Shown here: positions 6,474 through 14,055 of the stretch, piece by piece
Position numbering within the stretch: position 1 is the first letter of the stretch
How the letters are laid out: each line of letters opens with the position of its first letter
NCBI GenBank assembly: GCA_947384055.1
Contig: CANDFO010000039.1
Coordinates: 1 to 21,325, forward strand
Length of the DNA: 21,325 bases
Direction: 5' to 3'
Origin: an uncultured Flavonifractor sp.
GTDB taxonomy: Bacteria; Bacillota; Clostridia; Oscillospirales; Oscillospiraceae
Notes under the pieces: model-generated
What the model saw: the letters and a program-made list of their open reading frames with translations, nothing else
Databases searched by the model: none
Told to the model about the DNA's origin: nothing
Made by a program: the position numbers and the translations under genes

Positions 6474-7805
6474 ATGTTCAGACTTGATTTATCCAATGCC
6501 GTTCCGTTCCTGCCGGAGGACTGGTTCACCGGCCGCACCGCCGCGCTGGAGGAGGCGCGCGCTATGCTGGAAGCGGGAAACGGTCCCGGCGGGGAGTTCA
6601 CCGGCTGGGTTCACCTGCCCCGGGATTATGACAAGGAGGAGTTCGCCCGTATTCAGGCCGCAGCGGAGCGCATCCGCGGAAACTCAAAGGCCTTGGTTGT
6701 CATCGGCATCGGCGGTTCCTACCTGGGGGCCCGGGCCGTGGTGGAGGTGCTCAACTCCCCCAATTTCAATTTAACCCGCAAAGACGGCCCCGCCATCTAT
6801 TTCGCCGGGTGCGGGCTGTCCAGCGACGGCCTCACCGAGGTCATCGACCAGGTGAAGGACCAGGATTTCTCTGTCAACGTTATCTCCAAATCGGGCACGA
6901 CCACTGAGCCCGCCGTGGCCTTCCGCATTTTTAAAGCTCTGCTGGAGGAGAAGTACGGCAAAGAGGAGGCCCGCAGGCGCATTTATGCCACGACCGATGC
7001 CAGACGCGGGGCGCTCAAGGGATTGGCCGACACCGAGGGGTACGAAGAATTTGTAGTGCCCGACGCAGTGGGAGGACGGTATTCGGTGCTTACTGCTGTG
7101 GGTCTGCTGCCCATTGCCTGCGCAGGCATCGACATCACCGCGCTTATGGGCGGCGCCGCCGCCGCCATGGAGGAACTGGCCCGGCCCGGCGCGGACAATC
7201 CCGCCTGGCAGTACGCCGCCGCCCGGCACGGCCTGTATTGCGCCGGCAAGAGGGTAGAGCTGCTGGCCTGCTATGAGCCTGCCTTCCGCTTCTTCGCCGA
7301 GTGGTGGAAGCAGCTCTACGGCGAGAGCGAGGGGAAGGAGGGCAAGGGCCTCTTCCCCGCCAGTGTGGAGTTCACCGCCGACCTGCATTCCATGGGACAG
7401 TATATCCAGCAGGGAGAGCGGCTCATGTTCGAGACGGTGGTTCGATTTGACCGCTCCCGGCGGGAGCTCGAAATTCCTCACGACCCGGATAACGTGGACG
7501 GGCTGAATTTCCTCTCGGGCAAGACCCTGTCCTTCGTGGCGGAAAAAGCCTTCCAGGGAGTAGTCCTGGCCCACGTGGACGGCGGAGTACCCAATGTGAT
7601 TCTGACAGTGGACCGGCGGGACGCCCGCACCCTGGGCGCACTGATCTATTTCTTCGAGTACGCCTGCGGCCTGTCCGGTTATCTGCTGAAGGTCAACCCC
7701 TTTGATCAGCCCGGCGTGGAGGCGTATAAAAACAACATGTACGCGCTGTTGGGCAAGCCGGGATATGAGGACCGGAAGCGGGAACTGGAGGTCCGGCTGG
7801 GGTAA
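6474..7805 (+). CDS. pgi: Glucose-6-phosphate isomerase
   Basis: 443 residues, the usual length for the short bacterial enzyme, which interconverts glucose-6-phosphate and fructose-6-phosphate in the cytoplasm. The first sugar-isomerase fold carries VVIGIGGSYLGARA (75-88) and SKSGTTTEP, which hold the phosphate. Both family signatures are present: AVGGRYSVLTAVG, and near the C-terminus GYLLKVNPFDQPGVEAYK with the catalytic lysine. The ATG follows a strong AAAGGAGG. TATACT at 6424-6429 may be its -10 box, but no clear -35 is visible. It is monocistronic: a terminator lies before it and a small hairpin with a T run follows it. Together with the split transketolase further right it supports glycolysis and pentose-phosphate flow. 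Confidence 0.96.
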   Translation: MFRLDLSNAVPFLPEDWFTGRTAALEEARAMLEAGNGPGGEFTGWVHLPRDYDKEEFARIQAAAERIRGNSKALVVIGIGGSYLGARAVVEVLNSPNFNLTRKDGPAIYFAGCGLSSDGLTEVIDQVKDQDFSVNVISKSGTTTEPAVAFRIFKALLEEKYGKEEARRRIYATTDARRGALKGLADTEGYEEFVVPDAVGGRYSVLTAVGLLPIACAGIDITALMGGAAAAMEELARPGADNPAWQYAAARHGLYCAGKRVELLACYEPAFRFFAEWWKQLYGESEGKEGKGLFPASVEFTADLHSMGQYIQQGERLMFETVVRFDRSRRELEIPHDPDNVDGLNFLSGKTLSFVAEKAFQGVVLAHVDGGVPNVILTVDRRDARTLGALIYFFEYACGLSGYLLKVNPFDQPGVEAYKNNMYALLGKPGYEDRKRELEVRLG

Positions 7806-7813
7806 AACTTCCC

Positions 7814-7834
7814 GCTGAAATTTCAGCTGTTTTT
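7814..7834 (+). terminator. Short terminator after pgi
   Basis: GCTGA/TCAGC stem with an AATT loop, 8 bases after the stop codon, followed by TG and five T. The stem is short, so efficiency may be low. Confidence 0.5.
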
Positions 7835-7844
7835 CACAAACCGG

Positions 7845-7873
7845 TTGCAATCCGCCGGCAAAGATGGTAACAT
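7845..7873 (+). promoter_or_regulatory. Promoter of the small P-loop gene
   Basis: TTGCAA (7845-7850), a 17-bp spacer, TAACAT (7868-7873). It lies between the pgi terminator and the next ribosome site. Confidence 0.65.
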
Positions 7874-7925
7874 GGAGACAGAAGGCCGGAGCTGCTCCGG
7901 CGGACAAAATAAGGAGTGATAAACT

Positions 7926-8339
7926 ATGGTGAGAGTGATCATGGGCGTCAAGGGCACCGGCAAGACCAAGCAGATGATCGAACTCATAAATTCTGCTGTT
8001 CACAGTGAGAACGGAAACGTGGTCTGTATCGAGCGCGGGCCCAAGCTGACCTATGACATCCACTACAAGATCCGTCTGGTGGAAGCCAGCCATTATGATA
8101 TGAAGGACTTTTCGTTCCTGAAAGGCTTTATCAGCGGCCTGTATGCGGGCAATTATGATACCACGTATATTTTTATCGACAGTCTGACCAAAATTGTTCC
8201 CGCCGACCCCGACGACCCCGCTGTGGAGGATTTCCTGGACTGGCTGAACCGCTTCTCCGACAAAAACGACATCAAGTTTACCGTCACCATCAGTGCCGAC
8301 GCGTCTCTGGCTACCGACGGCATCAAGAAATACTTCTAA
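7926..8339 (+). CDS. Small P-loop NTPase-fold protein of unknown function
   Basis: 137 residues with a strong ribosome site (AAGGAGTG) and its own promoter. The N-terminus is a clear Walker A, GVKGTGKTK (7-15), and TTYIFIDSLTKIV (79-91) is a good Walker B with Asp85. Between them lies CIERGPKLTYDIHYKIRLVE, and the chain ends soon after TVTISAD. The domain is near the minimum size for a P-loop fold, with no room for an effector domain. I recognise it as a family of small clostridial ATP-binding proteins, often labelled hypothetical or, loosely, as PilT-like. No partner gene is adjacent, so no role can be assigned. Nucleotide binding is likely; hydrolysis is unproven. Confidence 0.75.
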   Translation: MVRVIMGVKGTGKTKQMIELINSAVHSENGNVVCIERGPKLTYDIHYKIRLVEASHYDMKDFSFLKGFISGLYAGNYDTTYIFIDSLTKIVPADPDDPAVEDFLDWLNRFSDKNDIKFTVTISADASLATDGIKKYF

Positions 8340-8362
8340 GGCGTCAGCGAATGGAAAGAAAC

Positions 8363-8632
8363 GGGGGCCCCTGCCGTATGGGACAGGGGCCCCCGGGCCT
8401 GTCAAAAAAGGCCGGAGGCCTTTTTTGACAAAAGGGATACGGCCTGCCACGCGCACCCTTTGGGCACACTTGCAGGCCGAGATGTGTCATTTTCGAGGCA
8501 CATGTCCCCGAAAATGACCGATTTTAGCTTTATTTTGCCGCCCTCAGGCGGCAAAACTCTGCGAGGCTTTCCCGTTGGGGAAATTTTTCGACAGACTGCG
8601 GGGCCCCTGCCATATGGGACAGGGGCCCCCGT
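8363..8632. repeat. Composite hairpin repeat, copy A (fullest copy)
   Basis: A run of hairpins fills the space after the P-loop gene. GGGGGCCCCTG/CAGGGGCCCCC stems stand at both ends (about 8363-8395 and 8599-8631) as direct copies. Between them are the AAAAAAGGCC/GGCCTTTTTT palindrome (8400-8430), GGCCTGC/GCAGGCC (8441-8447, 8472-8478), GTCATTTTCG/CGAAAATGAC (8486-8495, 8509-8518), TTTTGCCGCC/GGCGGCAAAA (8533-8542, 8547-8556) and TTTCCC/GGGAAA before five T (about 8567-8587). The left part recurs nearly identically at 21257-21325, and its middle recurs, diverged and inverted, near 10547-10594. No coding role is seen. Confidence 0.75.
8400..8430. terminator. Bidirectional terminator inside repeat copy A
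   Basis: TGTC, six A, GGCC, GGA loop, GGCC, six T, GACA: a perfect 14-bp stem with a T run on either strand, 60 bp after the P-loop gene stop codon. Confidence 0.65.
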
Positions 8633-8771
8633 TTATTGTGCGGATAGATGTGCAGACCCTCTCGGAATGTCCCCGCATGAGTTGCAAATGAATGAGACTG
8701 TATAAAATGGTGCAGTTATGCCGGACATATTCGACCGTTTTCCGTCAATTTTGCAATTTTGAAATTTTTTC

Positions 8772-8800
8772 TTGCATTTTGCTGGCGAAGAGATTATAAT
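8772..8800 (+). promoter_or_regulatory. Strong promoter of gdhA
   Basis: TTGCAT (8772-8777), exactly 17 bp, TATAAT (8795-8800), preceded by A/T-rich DNA (8750-8771) that could act as an UP element. The transcript would begin near 8807 and carry a leader of about 200 nt. Confidence 0.78.
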
Positions 8801-8806
8801 GGACTC

Positions 8807-9005
8807 AGCGAAACCGGAGGTGGGAAGAGAGTTAGGGCAAGTTCTCTTCCCGGTCCATCGCTGAGCGCCGCGGAGATGCGCGCCGTCGCCGGAGGGCAGC
8901 GGAAACACCTGCGGCAAAAGTGGCATCTTTTCCCTCCGGGAAAAAGCCGTAAAATCTGGCTGGTCTGTCCGCCGGGCGGCCGCTAAACAAAGGGGTTTGG
9001 CAATT
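8807..9005 (+). promoter_or_regulatory. Structured 5' leader RNA of gdhA
   Basis: The leader has three visible foldings. CTCAGCG near its 5' end pairs with CGCTGAG about 60 nt later, and inside that GGGAAGAGA pairs with TCTCTTCCC (9 bp, 12-nt loop GTTAGGGCAAGT). CCGGAGGG (about 8889-8896) can pair with CCCTCCGG (about 8932-8939), or alternatively CTTTTCCC pairs with GGGAAAAAG around TCC (about 8927-8946). The last two share the CCCTCC segment and exclude each other, as in a switch. No known riboswitch class is recognised and no terminator T run is present, so control of translation would be more likely than attenuation. Confidence 0.5.
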
Positions 9006-10361
9006 ATGGCATTTCAGTTCACCAATTCTTACCTTCAGGGCGTCTATGAGAACGTCTGCCGGAAGGACCCGGACCAGCCGGAGTTCCTTCAGGCGGCGGG
9101 CGAGGTGCTGGAGTCCCTCCAGCCGGTTATGGAGCAGCGGCCTGATCTGGTGCGCTCCGGCGTGGTGGAGCGCGTTGTAGAGCCTGAGCGCACCCTGCTC
9201 TTCCGCATTTCCTGGGTGGATGACCACGGTAAGGTTCAGGTCAACCGGGGATATCGGGTGCAGTTCTCCACTGCCATCGGCCCCTCCAAGGGCGGTCTGC
9301 GCTTCCATCCCAGCGTCAATCTGTCCATTATCAAATTTCTGGGCTTTGAGCAGATCTTTAAAAACAGTCTCACCGGTCTGCCTCTGGGCGGCGGCAAGGG
9401 GGGCTCTGACTTCGACCCCAAGGGCAAGAGCAGTAATGAGGTTATGCGCTTCTGCCAGTCCTTTATGACGGAGCTCCAGCGCCATATCGGGCCTGACACC
9501 GACGTACCCGCCGGAGACATCGGCGTGGGTGCCCGGGAGATCGGCTATCTTTTCGGCCAGTATAAGCGCATCCGCAACGAATTCAACGGCGTACTCACCG
9601 GAAAGGGCCTCAGCTACGGCGGCTCCCTGGCCCGCACCGAGGCCACCGGCTACGGCCTGTGCTATTTTGCCGACGAGATGCTCAAAGCCGCCGGAAAATC
9701 CTTCCAGGGGCAGAGCGTGGTCATCTCCGGCTCCGGCAATGTGGCCATCTACGCCAACCAGAAGGCCACCCAGCTGGGCGGCAAGGTAATCGCCATGAGC
9801 GATTCCAACGGCTATATTGTGGACGAGAACGGCATCGACTATAAGATTATCCAGCAGATCAAAGAGGTCAAGCGGGACCGCATCAAGACCTATCTGGACT
9901 ATGTGCCCGGGGCCAAATATGTGGAGGGCTGTTCCGGCATCTGGACGGTGCCCTGCGGCATTGCCCTGCCCTGCGCCACCCAGAACGAGCTGCCTCTGGA
10001 GTCGGCTAAGGCTCTGGTGGAGCACGGCTGCTTCGCCGTAGCGGAGGGCGCGAACATGCCCTCCACCCCCGAGGCGGTGGCCTGGTTCCAGTCCCACGGC
10101 GTGCTCTTTGCCCCTGCCAAGGCCTCCAACGCCGGCGGCGTGGCCACCTCCGGCCTGGAGATGAGCCAGAACTCCATGCGTCTGAGCTGGTCCTTTGAGG
10201 AAGTGGACCAGAAGCTCCACGGTATCATGACCAACATCTACCACAACGCCGCCAAAGCCGCCGCCGAGTTTGGCATGGAGGGCAACCTGGTGGCCGGAGC
10301 TAACATCGCGGGCTTCCTGAAGGTGGCCGACGCCATGATCTGGCAGGGCGTCAGCTATTAA
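9006..10361 (+). CDS. gdhA: NADP(H)-type glutamate dehydrogenase
   Basis: 451 residues, the size of the hexameric bacterial enzyme that makes glutamate from 2-oxoglutarate and ammonium. ATG 9006 is chosen over an upstream TTG at 8997 because AAAGGGG lies about 10 bases before it. Substrate-site motifs: GPSKGGLRFHPSV (92-104), PLGGGKGGSDFDPKGKS with catalytic Lys131, and VPAGDIGVG with Asp171. The coenzyme domain has the dinucleotide loop GSGNVA (242-247). Near the C-terminus PAKASNAGGVATSG is typical. The close fit to Clostridium symbiosum-type enzymes makes the fold certain; the preference for NADP over NAD is inferred from length and family. It has its own strong promoter, a long structured leader and its own terminator, so it is a single-gene unit that may be regulated at the RNA level. 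Confidence 0.96.
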   Translation: MAFQFTNSYLQGVYENVCRKDPDQPEFLQAAGEVLESLQPVMEQRPDLVRSGVVERVVEPERTLLFRISWVDDHGKVQVNRGYRVQFSTAIGPSKGGLRFHPSVNLSIIKFLGFEQIFKNSLTGLPLGGGKGGSDFDPKGKSSNEVMRFCQSFMTELQRHIGPDTDVPAGDIGVGAREIGYLFGQYKRIRNEFNGVLTGKGLSYGGSLARTEATGYGLCYFADEMLKAAGKSFQGQSVVISGSGNVAIYANQKATQLGGKVIAMSDSNGYIVDENGIDYKIIQQIKEVKRDRIKTYLDYVPGAKYVEGCSGIWTVPCGIALPCATQNELPLESAKALVEHGCFAVAEGANMPSTPEAVAWFQSHGVLFAPAKASNAGGVATSGLEMSQNSMRLSWSFEEVDQKLHGIMTNIYHNAAKAAAEFGMEGNLVAGANIAGFLKVADAMIWQGVSY

Positions 10362-10407
10362 GAGCCTCTCAGAATGGTCAGAACCCAGTCTATTTTCACA
10401 TCACATT

Positions 10408-10440
10408 CCGCCCGGACGTATTTAACGTCCGGGCGGTTTC
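10408..10440 (+). terminator. Intrinsic terminator of gdhA
   Basis: CCGCCCGGACGT (10408-10419) pairs perfectly with ACGTCCGGGCGG (10425-10436) across a 5-base loop, followed by TTTC. Confidence 0.8.
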
Positions 10441-10444
10441 GCGT

Positions 10445-10474
10445 AAAAAGTCCCCCCGGCCGGGCCGGGGGGAC
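10445..10474 (-). terminator. Intrinsic terminator of the EF-G-2-like gene
   Basis: On the minus strand GTCCCCCCGGC pairs with GCCGGGGGGAC around a 3-base loop (10450-10474), then five T (10445-10449). It converges with the gdhA terminator 5 bp away. Confidence 0.8.
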
Positions 10475-10634
10475 ACGGATTAGACAAAGGGTCTGCGCCA
10501 AGTCCTGCTGTATTGTGGACTCAATTTAAATCGGAGAAAACAGGTTTCGGCCTGCAAGCGTACCCCAAAGGGTACGCACGGCGGGGCGCGTCTCCCTTGG
10601 AACGACGGCGCTGCCGCTTGTTTGACAGGCTGGA
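10475..10634 (-). repeat. Composite hairpin repeat, copy B (inverted, diverged)
   Basis: The space between the EF-G-2-like gene and its terminator. On the minus strand TGTCAAA stands just after the stop codon, then CGTGCGTACCC, TTTG, GGGTACGC and TTGCAGGCCGA, matching the order in copy A (CACGCGCACCC, TTTG, GGCACAC, TTGCAGGCCGA). The middle hairpin is a perfect GCGTACCC/GGGTACGC here (10558-10577), better paired than in copy A. Outside 10547-10594 the resemblance fades. Confidence 0.6.
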
Positions 10635-12707
10635 TTACTCCTCCTGCATGGCTTTGGCCGCCTCAATCGCCTTTTCCTGGGCGGCGGGGGTGGCCTCCTC
10701 ATAGCGGACAAACCGGAAGGTGAAAGAGCCCCGGCCCTGGGTCATGGAGCGCAGGTCAATGGCGTAACGGCTCATCTCCGCCATGGGCACCTCGGCCTCC
10801 ACCACCTGGTTGCCGTCGCCGTCGGGGTTCATGCCCATGGGACGGCCCCGGCGCTTGTTCAGGTCGCCGATCACGTCGCCCATGTAGCTGTCGGGAATGG
10901 TCACTTTCAGCTCGCCGATGGGCTCCAGCAGGACGGGGCTGGCATCGGGCAGACCTGCCTTATACGCCAGCTGCGCGGCGGTTTTGAAGGCCATTTCGGA
11001 GGAATCTACCGGGTGATAGGAGCCGTCGAACAGGGTGGCCTTCAGATTCACCACCGGGTAGCCCGCCAGCACGCCGTGCTGTACGGCTTCCCGCAGACCC
11101 TTTTCCACGGCGGGGAAGAAGTTCTTGGGCACGGAGCCGCCGAAGACCTCCTCGCAGAACTCCAGCTCCTCGCTCTCTCCGGGCTCAAAGCGGATTTTAA
11201 CATCACCGAACTGGCCGTGGCCGCCGGACTGCTTCTTGTGGCGGCCCTGGACCTCCACCTTTTTCCGGATCTTTTCCCGATAGGCCACGCGGGGCTCGGA
11301 CAGCTCCGCGTCCACACCGAAGCGGCTCTTCAGCCGGGAGAGGAGCACGTCCATCTGCATGTCGCCGGTGCCGGAGACCACCATCTGGCGGGTCTCGCCG
11401 TTGTTGACCCAGGAGAAGGTCAGGTCCTCCTCGTTGAGGCGGGTAAGACCGCCGGCCACCTTGTCCTCCTGACCCTTGGCCTTGGGGGAGATGGCCACAG
11501 AGTAGCAGGGCTCCGGGAAGGGCAGGGCCTCCAGCTTGACCACTTTGCGGGGGTCGGAGAGGGTGTCGCCGGTTTTGACCTTGTCCATCTTGCCGATGGC
11601 GCCGATGTCGCCGCACTGAAGCTCCTTGACCTCATCGGCTTTCTTGCCCTTCATCACGTACAGGCGGCCCACCTTTTCCGTGCTCCCTGTGCGGGAGTCC
11701 ACCAGCTGCATGTCCGGCTTGATGCTGCCGGAGAGCACTTTCACATAGGAATATTTGCCGTACTGGTCGGCCACGGTTTTAAAGACCAGGGCGGTGGGCA
11801 GAGCGCCCGGAGCGGAGACAAACTCGTCCAGCTCGCCTTCGGCGTTTTCACCCATCAGGGGACGGCCGTCCAAAGGACTGGGCAGCAGCTCCACGATCAG
11901 GTCCAGCAGCATGCGGGTGCCCAGGCCGGAGAGCGCGGAGCCGCACACTACCGGGAAGAGGGACAGGTCCCGGATGCCGGAGCGCAGACCCTGAATCATC
12001 TCGGCGTAGGTGAAGTCCTCGCCCTCGAAGAACTTCTCCATAAGCTCCTCGCTGGTCTCGGCCACAGACTCCTTCAGCGCGTCGTAGAGCTCGTCCACCA
12101 CGCTGTGCTTGTCCTCGGGAATGTCGATTTCAATACGCTCCCCCTTGGGGCCCACCTTGAAGGCCCGCTTGTGGAGCACGTCGATGATGCCGATAACCTT
12201 TTTGTCGGCGTCCCAGATGGGGGCCACCACGGGCGCCACATTTTTACCGAAACGGCCCCGCAGGGTGTCAAACGCGGCGTTGAAATCCGCGTGCTCCTCG
12301 TCGGTCTTGGAGATATAGAGCACCCGGGGGAGCTTGCGGGATTCGCACAGCTTCCAGGCCTTCTCCGCGCCCACGCTCATGCCCGCCTTGGCGGAGCAGA
12401 CGATGACGGCGGCGTCGGCCACCTGAACGGCCTCGATGACTTCGCCTACAAAGTCAAAGTAACCGGGGGTGTCCAGCACATTGATCTTGCAGCCATTGTA
12501 CTCCACGGGGGCCACAGCCATGCCGATGGAGATCTGGCGGCGGGTCTCCTCCGGATCGTAGTCGCAGGTAGTATTGCCGTCGGGGGTCTTCCCCAGGCGC
12601 TCGGTGCCGCCGGTGAGGTATAACATGCTCTCAGCCAGAGACGTCTTTCCGTTGCCGCCGTGCCCCAGCAGACAGATATTGCGGATGTTTTGTGCGGAAT
12701 AACTCAT
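10635..12707 (-). CDS. EF-G-2-type translation GTPase (EF-G paralogue)
   Basis: 690 residues with all five EF-G domains. ATG 12707 follows AAGGAGAGG; a longer frame to 12767 would run into the leader. The G domain begins GHGGNGKTS (15-23), unlike canonical EF-G GHVDAGKTT. Switch I is RQISI (57-61) in place of RGITI, switch II is DTPGYFDF (79-86) with Tyr83 in place of the catalytic His, and the base-recognition motif is SKTD (133-136) in place of NKxD. These variants, and KKQSGGHGQFGDV in domain IV, fit the EF-G-2 group known from Thermus thermophilus. It is therefore not the main fusA. In that group the GTPase binds ribosomes but its cellular task is unsettled. It stands alone with its own promoter and terminator, divergent from the transketolase operon. 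Confidence 0.88.
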   Translation of the reverse strand: MSYSAQNIRNICLLGHGGNGKTSLAESMLYLTGGTERLGKTPDGNTTCDYDPEETRRQISIGMAVAPVEYNGCKINVLDTPGYFDFVGEVIEAVQVADAAVIVCSAKAGMSVGAEKAWKLCESRKLPRVLYISKTDEEHADFNAAFDTLRGRFGKNVAPVVAPIWDADKKVIGIIDVLHKRAFKVGPKGERIEIDIPEDKHSVVDELYDALKESVAETSEELMEKFFEGEDFTYAEMIQGLRSGIRDLSLFPVVCGSALSGLGTRMLLDLIVELLPSPLDGRPLMGENAEGELDEFVSAPGALPTALVFKTVADQYGKYSYVKVLSGSIKPDMQLVDSRTGSTEKVGRLYVMKGKKADEVKELQCGDIGAIGKMDKVKTGDTLSDPRKVVKLEALPFPEPCYSVAISPKAKGQEDKVAGGLTRLNEEDLTFSWVNNGETRQMVVSGTGDMQMDVLLSRLKSRFGVDAELSEPRVAYREKIRKKVEVQGRHKKQSGGHGQFGDVKIRFEPGESEELEFCEEVFGGSVPKNFFPAVEKGLREAVQHGVLAGYPVVNLKATLFDGSYHPVDSSEMAFKTAAQLAYKAGLPDASPVLLEPIGELKVTIPDSYMGDVIGDLNKRRGRPMGMNPDGDGNQVVEAEVPMAEMSRYAIDLRSMTQGRGSFTFRFVRYEEATPAAQEKAIEAAKAMQEE

Positions 12708-12781
12708 ACTTGTGTTCCTCTCCTTACGTTTGAGATCGGGTCCAGCGGCTGCCCGGTGGGGCCGCACGACTGCTGTTGTTC

Positions 12782-12810
12782 ATTATACATTAAATCTTCG
12801 GTGCTGACAA
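12782..12810 (-). promoter_or_regulatory. Promoter of the EF-G-2-like gene
   Basis: On the minus strand TTGTCA (12805-12810), exactly 17 bp, TATAAT (12782-12787), giving a leader of about 70 nt. Confidence 0.78.
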
Positions 12811-13063
12811 CTGAAATTTTATAAAAATGGTGCAAAATGTGGAGAATCCCAGAATTTCTCCCTGATGCCGCTCAAAAACGCCTATATAGAGGATAAAATG
12901 GAATTAAATAACGGAAAAACCGCCTGTTTGGGGAGGGCGCGCGGCCCGGGGCAGAGCCGCACCTCCTGCCGTCTGGAACGCGGGCGGCGGAAGAATCTTC
13001 CCGGTCCGGAAGAACCGCCGAAAACCCGCGGGCGAACCGGCTCGTTTTTTTGCGCCTGAACAG
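12811..13063. other. Spacer between divergent promoters
   Basis: About 250 bp between the two promoters. Short frames on both strands are not supported by ribosome sites or recognisable protein. A small interrupted palindrome around TTCCCGGTCCGGAA (near 12998-13011) is the only structure I see; it could be an operator but nothing supports that further. Confidence 0.4.
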
Positions 13064-13092
13064 TTGCAACCGGACGCGGTGTGGGGTATACT
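13064..13092 (+). promoter_or_regulatory. Promoter of the transketolase operon
   Basis: TTGCAA (13064-13069), exactly 17 bp, TATACT (13087-13092), leaving a leader of about 100 nt before the first gene. Confidence 0.75.
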
Positions 13093-13200
13093 AGCAGGTA
13101 TAAGAACCTGCACGCGTAACCAAGGCTTTGCGTATGGGCTCCGGAGACCGGCGTACACAGAGATGACGGTATCAACGAAACGAACGGAAAGGTGAATCGG

Positions 13201-14055
13201 ATGGAACATTCTGCCTCACACGCGCTGGCTGTCACAGCGGCCAGAGCCCGGCTGCTGGGCATGGACATGGTGCACCGCGCCGCGTCCGGGCATATCGGCG
13301 GCTCTCTTTCCTCAATGGAAATTATGACCACCCTGTATTTTCACGTAATGCGGATAGACCCTCAGAATCCCACAGACCCGGACCGGGACCGCTTCGTCCT
13401 GTCCAAGGGGCACTGCACGCCGGCCCTGTACCCCATGCTGGCCCTGCGGGGCTTCTTCCCGGTGGAGGAGCTCAGGCAGTTCCGGCATATTAACAGCCGG
13501 CTGTCCGGCCACGCCGAGATGGGGCAGATCCCCGGCGTGGATATGTCCACCGGCAGCCTGGGACAGGGGATTTCCGCCGCCGTAGGCATGGCCCTGGCAG
13601 GGAAGGCCGATGGGAAGAATTGGCGGGTATATACGCTGCTGGGCGATGGGGAAATTGAGGAAGGCCAGGTATGGGAGGCTGCCATGTCCGCCGCCAAATA
13701 CCGCCTGGACAACCTCTGTGCCATCGTAGATGTAAACGGACTGCAGATTGACGGACCCACCGCCGTTGTGATGCCCTCCGAGCCCCTGGACAAGAAATTT
13801 GAGGCCTTCAACTGGAACGTCATTCCGGTGGACGGCCACGATTTCGACGCGCTGGAGGCGGCCTTTGACCGGGCCGCGGCCTGCAAGGGGAAGCCCACGG
13901 TGCTTCTGGCCAGGACGGTCAAGGGCAAGGGGGTCTCTTTCATGGAAAACCAGGCGGGCTGGCACGGCAAGGCCCCCAATGACGAGCAGTATGAGCAGGC
14001 CCGGAAAGAGCTGGAGGCGGCCCTGGCGGAATTGGAGGGGAAGAGCCATGAGTGA
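13201..14055 (+). CDS. Transketolase, N-terminal (thiamine-diphosphate-binding) subunit
   Basis: 284 residues from ATG 13201 (GGAAAGGTG upstream; a GTG at 13192 overlaps that site). It is the first half of a transketolase split into two genes, as is common in Clostridia. His31 in SGHIGGSLSS, GSLGQG (118-123) and the cofactor motif GDGEIEEGQVWEA (148-160), followed by VDVNGLQIDG, are all present. With its partner it would move two-carbon units between sugar phosphates in the non-oxidative pentose-phosphate pathway; some split enzymes of this kind act on other ketoses. It overlaps the next gene by 8 bp (ATGAGTGA), which suggests coupled translation of equal amounts. Confidence 0.94.
   Translation: MEHSASHALAVTAARARLLGMDMVHRAASGHIGGSLSSMEIMTTLYFHVMRIDPQNPTDPDRDRFVLSKGHCTPALYPMLALRGFFPVEELRQFRHINSRLSGHAEMGQIPGVDMSTGSLGQGISAAVGMALAGKADGKNWRVYTLLGDGEIEEGQVWEAAMSAAKYRLDNLCAIVDVNGLQIDGPTAVVMPSEPLDKKFEAFNWNVIPVDGHDFDALEAAFDRAAACKGKPTVLLARTVKGKGVSFMENQAGWHGKAPNDEQYEQARKELEAALAELEGKSHE

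Noticed and set aside
6771..8456. 561-codon minus-strand frame across pgi and the P-loop gene
   Set aside because: It lies opposite two clearly recognised genes and matches no family that I know.
8363..8632. CRISPR array
   Set aside because: The hairpins differ from one another and are not spaced as equal repeats and spacers; no cas genes are present.
8832..10244. 470-codon minus-strand frame opposite gdhA
   Set aside because: Antisense shadow of gdhA and its leader; low-complexity Gly/Ala/His content.
11013..12623. 536-codon plus-strand frame opposite the EF-G-2-like gene
   Set aside because: Antisense shadow rich in His, Leu and Gly with no ribosome site.
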